Origin: Candidatus Bipolaricaulis sp. | GTDB taxonomy: Bacteria; Bipolaricaulota; Bipolaricaulia; UBA7950; UBA9294 | Direction: 5' to 3' | Assembly: GCA_028713635.1 (NCBI GenBank) | Contig: JAQTNX010000007.1 | Span: 1 to 35,550, forward strand | DNA: 35,550 nt | In this document: positions 28,582-35,550 of the stretch, in pieces | Layout of the letters: each line of letters begins with the position of its first letter | Position numbering within the stretch: position 1 is the first letter of the stretch | The notes under the pieces: model-generated | The model's input: only the letters and a program-made list of their open reading frames with translations | Told to the model about the DNA's origin: nothing | Database searches by the model: none | Program-made: the position numbers and the translations under genes

Positions 28582-30000
28582 CTACTCCTGACAGAGCGTC
28601 GTGCGGCGGCCGTCCGCCTCGACGATGTCGAGGCGAAGCGGCATGTGTCCCACGGCGTGCACCGAGCAGGACAGGCACGGATCGTACGCCCGGATGCCCC
28701 CTTCGATCCGGTTCAGGATCCCCTCGGTCACCTTGCCCTTCTTGATGTACGTCTTGGCGATCTCGCGCACCGCCCGGTTCATGGCCAGGTTGTTGTGCCC
28801 CGTCGAGACGATGAAGTTCGCCTTCTCGATCACACCGTTCTTGTCGACGTGATAGTGGTGGATCAGCGTCCCGCGCGGAGCTTCGTGAACGCCCACACCC
28901 TCGAGCTCGTTAATGCCCGCTTCGGCCCGGACGTGCGGCGACAGGATCGACGCGTCCGCGAGCACGACCTCCATCTGCTCGATCGCGCCAAGCATCTCCA
29001 GCAGGCGAGCATAGTGGTAGTCAAACACGCGTCCCGAACGCTTCTTCTCGCCGGCGCGGAACTCCTCGAGCTCCCGGTCCGCCATCGGCGTTCCAAACCG
29101 GTCGCAGACGTTGACGCGCCCCAAGGGGCCGACCCGGTACATGCCCTCCGGGTATCCCATCGGCTCGTAGTGCGGGAATTTCAGGTAGGTCCACGGCTCC
29201 GACGCTTCCTTGATGATCGTCGCGTACTGCGACGGGTCGAGCGCCGGGACGATCGCCTTCCCCTTCATGTCGACGAGCCGAAGGACTCCAGTGTAGTGCT
29301 CCCAGAGTCCGTCCGGGGTGACGAGCCCCAGGTACATGCTGTCGAAGGCGCCGAGCAGGTTGCGCAGCTCGGCGGACGCGAACGCCTTCTTGTACAGCGC
29401 CAGGGTCTCGAGAATGGTCGCCTTCGCCTCGGGGAGGTGCGAGACGATCCACGCGCGGTTCTCCGCCGACAGCGGCTGGTGCACGCCGCCGGGGACGGCC
29501 CACGCGGGGTGGATCCTCTTTCCGCCGAGGCGGTCGATGACCTCCTGCCCGAACGCGCGCAGCCGGATCCCCTTTCGAGCCAGCTCGGGGTTTGCCGCGA
29601 CCAGGCCGACAACGTTGCGTGTAGCGGGGTCGGCGTCCCATCCAAGGAGGAAGTCGGGAGCCGAGAGGTAGAAGAAGCTCAGCGCGTGCGACTGCACGAA
29701 CTGCCCTAGGTTCATCAGGCGTCGGAGAAGCTCGGCGGTCCTCGGAATCCGCACAGCGAGGATGGCGTCGCACGCCTTGGCCGAGGCCAGGATGTGGCTC
29801 ACGGGGCAGATCCCACAGATGCGCGCCGTCAAGCCCGGCATCTCCCAGAGCGTCCGGCCCTCGCAGAACTTCTCGAACCCGCGCAGTTCGGTGACGTGGA
29901 ACTGCGCGTCGCGCACGTCACCCTTCTCGTCGAGGAACACGCTGATCTTGCCGTGTCCTTCGATCCGGGTCACCGGCTCGATATGGATTTCGCGTTGCAT
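28582..30000 (-). CDS. hoxH: [NiFe] hydrogenase large subunit (HoxH-like, group 3)
   Basis: L1 '[11 protein letters not shown]', L2 '[33 protein letters not shown]' with an uncleaved C-terminal extension; N-terminal '[15 protein letters not shown]'. Confidence 0.95.
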   Translation of the reverse strand: MQREIHIEPVTRIEGHGKISVFLDEKGDVRDAQFHVTELRGFEKFCEGRTLWEMPGLTARICGICPVSHILASAKACDAILAVRIPRTAELLRRLMNLGQFVQSHALSFFYLSAPDFLLGWDADPATRNVVGLVAANPELARKGIRLRAFGQEVIDRLGGKRIHPAWAVPGGVHQPLSAENRAWIVSHLPEAKATILETLALYKKAFASAELRNLLGAFDSMYLGLVTPDGLWEHYTGVLRLVDMKGKAIVPALDPSQYATIIKEASEPWTYLKFPHYEPMGYPEGMYRVGPLGRVNVCDRFGTPMADRELEEFRAGEKKRSGRVFDYHYARLLEMLGAIEQMEVVLADASILSPHVRAEAGINELEGVGVHEAPRGTLIHHYHVDKNGVIEKANFIVSTGHNNLAMNRAVREIAKTYIKKGKVTEGILNRIEGGIRAYDPCLSCSVHAVGHMPLRLDIVEADGRRTTLCQE

Positions 30001-30010
30001 GCCTCTCCTC

Positions 30011-30547
30011 CTACCCGAACTTGAGATCCGCACCGGCTAGTTCCGGCGTCTTCCCATCGAGAAGCGCCAGCACCGCCTTGGCGATCAGCCCCGCCGGCGG
30101 CGGACAGCCGTGCAGGAAGTAGTCCACCGGGATCACTTCGTGCAGCGGGCGGACCCGCTCGAGCAGCCGTGGGACCACTTCGTACGGAAGCGCCCCGTTC
30201 GTCGTCCGCGATGTTCCGTAGATCTCCTCAATCAGTTCCCTCGGCGGGATCCCGTTCCGCAGCGCTGGAACGTTCCCCGTCACGGCGCAGTCCCCGAGCG
30301 AGATCACGATCTTCGACTTCGCGCGCACCGTGCGAGCCAGCTCGAGCTGCTCCTCGTTCCCGATCGCACCTTCGACGAGCGTCACGTCGACCCCGCCCTC
30401 CGGGAAGACCTTGAGGTCCGTGATCGGGCTGTTGCAGAACTCGACTCGGCCCGCGAGGTCAATCAGCACTTCGTCAATGTCAAGAAGCGACATGTGACAC
30501 CCGGCACAGCCGCTGAACCAGACGGTGGCCACTTTCACCTTACCCAC
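30011..30547 (-). CDS. hoxY: [NiFe] hydrogenase small subunit (HoxY-like)
   Basis: '[17 protein letters not shown]', '[17 protein letters not shown]', '[16 protein letters not shown]': proximal [4Fe-4S] ligands. Confidence 0.95.
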   Translation of the reverse strand: MGKVKVATVWFSGCAGCHMSLLDIDEVLIDLAGRVEFCNSPITDLKVFPEGGVDVTLVEGAIGNEEQLELARTVRAKSKIVISLGDCAVTGNVPALRNGIPPRELIEEIYGTSRTTNGALPYEVVPRLLERVRPLHEVIPVDYFLHGCPPPAGLIAKAVLALLDGKTPELAGADLKFG

Positions 30548-31238
30548 GGGCCCTCCTTTCCGTCAGTTCCGCCACGAGGTCCGGGTGCTTGCGCATCTCG
30601 GCGTTGCTCGCACCCTTGCGGGCAATCGCCCCGGTCGGGCACACCTCGACGCACTTGCCGCAGCTTGTGCACGACTCGGCGGTTCCCCACGGCACGGCGA
30701 GATCGGTGATCACCCGCACGGTCGCGCCGCGCTCGGCGAAGCCCCACGTGTGCGCACCTTCGACTTCCTGGCACACACGCACACACCGTCCGCAGAGCAC
30801 GCAGCGATCGCGATCGATGAGGAAGCGCGGGTGCGTCGCGTCGACGCGCTCGCGCCGGTACGTGTACGGAACGCGAACCGAGTGCATCCCAAGCTCGCAC
30901 GCGAGGTCCTGCAGCTCGCACCCTCCGTTGGAAACGCAGAACGAGCAGACGTGGTTGCCCTCGGCAAACAGAAGCTCAAGGATCGTGCGGCGGTACGCGC
31001 GCACGGTTTCCGTCTGCGTACCGATCTCCATTCCGTCCGCGACCTTCGTGGTGCAGGACGTGACGAGCTGCCCGTACAGGTCGACGATGCATAGCCGGCA
31101 CGCCCCGACGTCCCTCAGGCCGTCGAGGTGGCAGAGGGTCGGAATGTGAATCCCGTTCTCCTCCGCCACCTCAAGGATCGTCTTGCCCGGGGCGGCCAGG
31201 ATCGTCCGTCCGTCGATCTTCACCCTCAGTTTGTCCAC
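30540..31238 (-). CDS. hoxU: Diaphorase subunit HoxU-like (NuoG N-terminal-like ferredoxin domains)
   Basis: 'CHLDGLRDVGACRLCIVDLYGQLVTSC' [2Fe-2S], 'EGNHVCSFCVSNGGCELQDLA', 'CVLCGRCVRVC', 'SCTSCGKCVEVCPTGA'. GTG start at 31238 with GGAGG RBS (ORF track over-extends). Confidence 0.92.
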   Translation of the reverse strand: MDKLRVKIDGRTILAAPGKTILEVAEENGIHIPTLCHLDGLRDVGACRLCIVDLYGQLVTSCTTKVADGMEIGTQTETVRAYRRTILELLFAEGNHVCSFCVSNGGCELQDLACELGMHSVRVPYTYRRERVDATHPRFLIDRDRCVLCGRCVRVCQEVEGAHTWGFAERGATVRVITDLAVPWGTAESCTSCGKCVEVCPTGAIARKGASNAEMRKHPDLVAELTERRARG

Positions 31239-31288
31239 CAGATCGCCTCCATCGGCGAGGTCCCGAACCCCCGGGCACTCGCCAAGAC

Positions 31289-34200
31289 CTACCGCGTCGT
31301 CGCCCCCGCGGCCTCCGCCGCAGACGACTCGCAGCACGCGCCGTCTTCCGTCTGCTTCCGATCGCAGTGCAGGCATCGGCGCGCTTCCTCCATCGCCTGC
31401 TCCTTCGCAAACCGCCCCCGAACCTCGGCGAACGAGTGGATGCGCGTTCGCACGTCCGCCATCGGCGGCACGGCGCGATCCAGCTCTTGGGTGTAGGCGT
31501 CTTCGTCGTAGCTCGTGGCCACCTCGACCCGCTCCTCGGGCTCGAAGGCTCCGGGTCCGCCGAGGAACCGGTCGATGGCGACCGCCGCTCGGCGTCCGGC
31601 CCCGATTGCTTCCACGACCGTCGCGGGTCCGGTCGTCGCATCCCCGCCGGCGAAGATCCCTGGACGGCTGGTCCGCATGGTCACAGGATCGACAACCACC
31701 AGACCGCCCTTCGCAACCTCAATCCCCGCGCTCCGGAGGAGTTCCCCGGTCGCCTCCTGCCCGACGGCAACGATGACCATGGATGCAGGGAGCACGATCT
31801 CCGGCCGGTCCGACGGCACCGGCCGCCGCCGTCCCGACGCGTCGAACGGCCCGGCCGCCATTGAAGCGCACCGCAGTCCCTCGACGCGTTCGCCGCCTAC
31901 CACTCCGACCGGCGAGGTCATGTCGAGGATCTCGACGCCCTCCTCGATGGCCTCGGCGATCTCCTCGGGAGACGCGGGCATGTCGGCCCTCGCTCGGCGG
32001 TAGGCGATGGTCACGCGTTTCGCTCCGAGCCGGAGCGCCGCGCGCGCCGAGTCGATGGCCGAGTTGCCTCCTCCGATCACGACCACCTCGTCTCCGACCT
32101 CCGAACCGCCGTCCACGTGGATGCCTTTCAGGAACTCGACGCCGGTCACGACGCCGCGCGGAAGTGTTTCGCCCAGCGCGACCGTTTGGCCCTTCATCGC
32201 TCCCGTCGCGACGAACACCGCCGCGTAGCCCTCTGCGAAGAGCTGCTCGAGGTCGTCGACCGCAGACAAGAGCTCGATTCGCACGCCAGCCTTCACGATG
32301 CGATCGATGTCCGCCTTCAGGATGTCACGCGGCAGGCGATAGGCGGGGATTCCCGTAGCCATCGTTCCCCCCGCGATCGGCAGCGCCTCGAACAGGACCG
32401 GCTCGTACCCCAGCTGCGCCAGGAAGTACCCGCAGGTGAGCCCGGCGGGACCCGACCCGACAACCGCCACGCGCAGCCCGTTCCGATCGACGGGCTTCGG
32501 GCCGGCAAGCTTGTGCTCCATCGCGTAGTCCGCCATGAACCGCTTCAGGTCGCGAATCGCCACCGATTCCTCGATTTGCGCACGCTGGCACTTCGTCTCG
32601 CAGAATGCGTAGCAGACGCGGCCGCAGATTCCGGGAAGCGGGTTGGTCTTCATGTGAACGTCGAACGCCTTCGCGAAGTCCCCGTTCGAAAGGTGAGCCA
32701 CGTACGCCGGGACATCGACGTGGGCCGGGCAGCTCGCCTCGCACGGAGCCACGAACAACGCCGCGCACACGGCGGCGGGACACGTCTTGTTCTGAATGTG
32801 CGCCTCGTACTCGTGGCGGAAGTACCGCAGCGTGCTCAGAACTGGATTCGGCGCCGTCTGACCCAGGCCGCACAAAGACGATCGCCGGATCGTGTGCGCC
32901 AGCTCCTCCAGAAGGGCCAAGTCCTCCATCGACCCTTCCCCGCGCGTGATCCGATCGAGAATGTCGAGCATCCGAACGAGCCCGCTCCGGCATGGGACGC
33001 ACTGTCCGCACGACTCCGAAGCCGTGAACTCCACGAAGTACCGCGCGAGGTTCACCATGCAGGTGTCCTCGTCCAGCACGATGACTCCGCCCGACCCGAC
33101 GATCGCGCCCAGCTCCTTCAGCGTCTCGTAGCTGATCGGCGTGTTCAGGTGCTGAACGGGGATGCAGCCGCCGGACGGCCCGCCCGTCTGGACGGCCTTC
33201 AGCTTCTTCCCGTTCGGCACACCTCCGCCGATGTCGTAGATCAGTTCGCCGAGCGTCGTTCCCATCGGAACCTCGACGAGACCCGTGTTGCGCACGTTGC
33301 CGGACAGCGCGAACACCTTCGTGCCCTTGCTCTCCCCCGTTCCGATCGATGCGAACCACGCCGAGCCGCGAGCGATGATGTGCCGAACATTCGCATAGGT
33401 TTCGACGTTGTTCAGGAGCGTTGGCAACTGCCACATGCCGGACGTTGAGGGGTAGGGAGGACGCGGATGCGGAACGCCGCGCCGACCCTCCAGAGACGCG
33501 AGGAGCGCCGTCTCCTCGCCGCAGACGAACGCCCCAGCCCCGACGCGGATCTCGATGTCGAATGAGAAGGCCGTGTCGAAGATTCGCTCGCCCAGGAGAC
33601 CCAGTTTCCGCGCCGCGTCCAACGCCGAACGCAACCGACTGATGGCGAGCGGGTACTCGGCGCGCACATACACGTAGCCGCGCTGCGCCCCCACCGCGTA
33701 GGCGGCAATCGCCAACCCTTCGATCACGGTGTGCGGATCTCCCTCAAGAACGGCTCGATCCATGAACGCTCCGGGATCGCCCTCGTCGGCGTTGCACACA
33801 ACGACCTTCTTCGGCGACGCCTCGCGGCGGACGAAGTCCCACTTCGTTCCGGTCGGGAAGCCCGCGCCGCCGCGTCCTCGCAGCCCGGACGCCTTCATCT
33901 CGGCCACAACGCCCTCGGGGGTCATGGTCGTCACGGCCTTGCCCAGCGCCTCGTACCCGCCGGCTCCGATGTACTCCTCGATGCTCTCGGGGTTGATGGC
34001 GCCGCAGTTCGCGAGGACGATCTTCATCTGCTTCTCGAAGAACGGGATCGATCGATGCTCGCGGATGATCTGATCCGCCGTCTCCGATCGGAACAGGAGT
34101 CGCTCGACCACCCGTCCCTTGAGGAAGTGCTCGGTAACGATTTCTGCGACGTCCGACGCCGCGACGTTCTTGTAGAGAACACCTTCGGGGTACACGAGAA

Positions 34201-34369
34201 CGAGAGGGCCGTGCTGGCACGGTCCCATGCAACCCGTCTCGACGATCCGAACCTCGTCCGTGAGGAGCTGGGTCTCGAGCTGCCGGACCAGTTCCTCCTT
34301 CATTTCGAGGCTGTGGGACGACATGCACGCACCGCCCGAACAGACCAGAACTTCCAAACGACCGGCCAC
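31289..34369 (-). CDS. Fusion: HoxF/NuoF-like NADH-binding subunit + GltD/NfnB-like NAD(P)-dependent flavin oxidoreductase
   Basis: 1026 aa single ORF. N-half: 'CSGGACMSS..TGCMGPCQHG', 'GLRGRGGAGFPTGTKWDF', 'SESCGQCVPCRSG'. C-half: 'PCEASCPAHVDVPAYV..GICGRVCYAFCETKCQRAQIEESVAIRDLKRF', 'VAVVGSGPAGLTCGYFLAQLGY', 'VVVIGGGNSAIDSARAALRLGAKRVTIAYRR', 'GIFAGGDATTGPATVVEAI'. Confidence 0.95.
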   Translation of the reverse strand: MAGRLEVLVCSGGACMSSHSLEMKEELVRQLETQLLTDEVRIVETGCMGPCQHGPLVLVYPEGVLYKNVAASDVAEIVTEHFLKGRVVERLLFRSETADQIIREHRSIPFFEKQMKIVLANCGAINPESIEEYIGAGGYEALGKAVTTMTPEGVVAEMKASGLRGRGGAGFPTGTKWDFVRREASPKKVVVCNADEGDPGAFMDRAVLEGDPHTVIEGLAIAAYAVGAQRGYVYVRAEYPLAISRLRSALDAARKLGLLGERIFDTAFSFDIEIRVGAGAFVCGEETALLASLEGRRGVPHPRPPYPSTSGMWQLPTLLNNVETYANVRHIIARGSAWFASIGTGESKGTKVFALSGNVRNTGLVEVPMGTTLGELIYDIGGGVPNGKKLKAVQTGGPSGGCIPVQHLNTPISYETLKELGAIVGSGGVIVLDEDTCMVNLARYFVEFTASESCGQCVPCRSGLVRMLDILDRITRGEGSMEDLALLEELAHTIRRSSLCGLGQTAPNPVLSTLRYFRHEYEAHIQNKTCPAAVCAALFVAPCEASCPAHVDVPAYVAHLSNGDFAKAFDVHMKTNPLPGICGRVCYAFCETKCQRAQIEESVAIRDLKRFMADYAMEHKLAGPKPVDRNGLRVAVVGSGPAGLTCGYFLAQLGYEPVLFEALPIAGGTMATGIPAYRLPRDILKADIDRIVKAGVRIELLSAVDDLEQLFAEGYAAVFVATGAMKGQTVALGETLPRGVVTGVEFLKGIHVDGGSEVGDEVVVIGGGNSAIDSARAALRLGAKRVTIAYRRARADMPASPEEIAEAIEEGVEILDMTSPVGVVGGERVEGLRCASMAAGPFDASGRRRPVPSDRPEIVLPASMVIVAVGQEATGELLRSAGIEVAKGGLVVVDPVTMRTSRPGIFAGGDATTGPATVVEAIGAGRRAAVAIDRFLGGPGAFEPEERVEVATSYDEDAYTQELDRAVPPMADVRTRIHSFAEVRGRFAKEQAMEEARRCLHCDRKQTEDGACCESSAAEAAGATTR

Positions 34370-34371
34370 GC

Positions 34372-34746
34372 CTACTCCTTCTCGGCGTCGACGATGGCGA
34401 GCACGTCGCCCTCGACGACCGTCCCGTGGATCACGTGTTCGACGACGACCCGACGCGCCTTCTCGGCGGTCATCCCCCCGTACACCACCTTGGGGCGGTC
34501 GCGCTCGATGACTTCGACGATCGGCTCCTTCGAGGCGAGGCCCTTCTCCCCGGACTGGGTCACGATGACGTCCGTCAGCTTCCGCTTCTCGATCTCGTCC
34601 AGGAACGCGCTCAGGACCTCCCGCGCCCCCGCGGCGATCCCCGACGTGCCCATTCCCACGACGATCTTCACCCGCGCCGCCCCTCCCCGGAGCCGCAGGT
34701 CGTTCTGCACCCGCTCACGGATCTTCCGGAGTTCTTCGAGCTTCAT
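34372..34746 (-). CDS. Thioredoxin-like ferredoxin-fold protein lacking all [2Fe-2S] ligand cysteines
   Basis: 124 aa: MKLEELRKIRERVQNDLRLRGGAARVKIVVGMGTSGIAAGAREVLSAFLDEIEKRKLTDVIVTQSGEKGLASKEPIVEVIERDRPKVVYGGMTAEKARRVVVEHVIHGTVVEGDVL; no Cys in the protein. Confidence 0.88.
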   Translation of the reverse strand: MKLEELRKIRERVQNDLRLRGGAARVKIVVGMGTSGIAAGAREVLSAFLDEIEKRKLTDVIVTQSGEKGLASKEPIVEVIERDRPKVVYGGMTAEKARRVVVEHVIHGTVVEGDVLAIVDAEKE

Positions 34747-34796
34747 CGTCCGTCCTCCCGTTCGGTCTGTTGTCGCGTTCCCGGTCCGTCCGGCCG

Positions 34797-35309
34797 TCAC
34801 GCTGCAGACGGCTTGGTACCCTCTCGATACGAGTTCAGGATCCTCATCGCCTTCGTCGGGCTGAGGCGTCCGTAGACCTCTTCGTCCACCATCATCACGG
34901 GCGCCAATCCGCACGCCCCGAAGCAGCGGGCGGTGTCGAGGGTGAACAAACCGTCGGGCGTCGTGCGCCCCTCTTCGACGCCAAGCTCCCGCTGGATCCT
35001 CTTCAGGATCTCCGCGCCGCCCTTGACGTAGCAGGCTGTCCCCAGGCACACGGACACGGTGTGCTTTCCAGCTGGGTCGAGGCGAAAGAAGTTGTAGAAG
35101 GTCGCCACGCCGCGCACGTCGCAGAGCGGGAGTTCGAGCTCGGAGGCCACGAAGCGAAGGACGTCAGAAGGCAAGTACCCGTACACGCCCTGCACCTTGT
35201 GGAGAACCTGAATCAGCGGCCCCGGCAGTCCTCTATACTCCTCGACAACCCTCTCGAGCTGCTTGCGCTGTGCCGCGCTGCCCGACGCCACATCGATCAA
35301 TCCCGTCAC
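34797..35309 (-). CDS. NuoE/HoxE-like [2Fe-2S] subunit
   Basis: 'LIQVLHKVQGVYGYLPSDVLRFVASELELPLCDVRGVATFYNFFRL', 'CLGTACYVKGG', 'ARCFGACGLAPVMMVDEEVYG'. GTG start at 35309 with GGAGG RBS chosen; ORF track extends to 35444. Confidence 0.93.
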   Translation of the reverse strand: MTGLIDVASGSAAQRKQLERVVEEYRGLPGPLIQVLHKVQGVYGYLPSDVLRFVASELELPLCDVRGVATFYNFFRLDPAGKHTVSVCLGTACYVKGGAEILKRIQRELGVEEGRTTPDGLFTLDTARCFGACGLAPVMMVDEEVYGRLSPTKAMRILNSYREGTKPSAA

Positions 35310-35550
35310 CTTGTCCTCCGTTTCGCATTCCCATTCCTGAGCCTTCACCGGGCGCGGCGACCGAGGTCTCGACGGGTCGGTCGGCGGCTCACGATCCGCC
35401 GGGTCCCGGGCGGCGATGGTACCGAGTCCGAGGCGATTCCTCATCCCGGAATCTGGGACGCCGCCCCCGGCGGGTCCAACGCCGGCGCCAAGCGTTCCTT
35501 CAGGTAGGATCTCAAGAATCCGATCCCGTCCGGGTGACCGAGCGGAACGT

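Overview
GC-rich bacterial chromosomal window, densely coding, with little sign of mobile DNA. Left part (+): 3' end of smc, scpA, scpB, a rubredoxin overlapping scpB, then iscS-iscU-Rrf2/IscR. A minus-strand housekeeping run follows (cdsA, uppS, folC, valS, ndk, dprA), then a tmRNA gene (+) whose apparent proteolysis tag ends in an unusual sequence. The centre holds a lipoprotein, a possibly decayed segment, a MalY/PatB-like C-S lyase, a compact NatA/NatB-like ABC exporter and a soluble class III nucleotidyl cyclase. Next (-) is a compact cell-surface locus: an IPTL-CTERM-type substrate, an exosortase (XrtH-like) and a small membrane protein, all with overlapping start/stop codons, followed by a 1021-aa repetitive secreted protein. 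After guaB-purB (-), the right end holds the most striking locus: a 9-gene minus-strand [NiFe]-hydrogenase operon resembling HoxEFUYH. In it the HoxF/NuoF-like subunit is fused to a GltD/NfnB-like NAD(P)-flavin oxidoreductase. There is a second NuoE/NuoF pair downstream of the maturation protease. Two thioredoxin-like [2Fe-2S] domains (one stand-alone, one at the N-terminus of the second NuoF) have lost all their cluster-ligand cysteines. This looks like a candidate multi-pyridine-nucleotide, possibly electron-bifurcating, hydrogenase of unusual architecture. All calls come from reading the translations and nucleotides; no database search was run.
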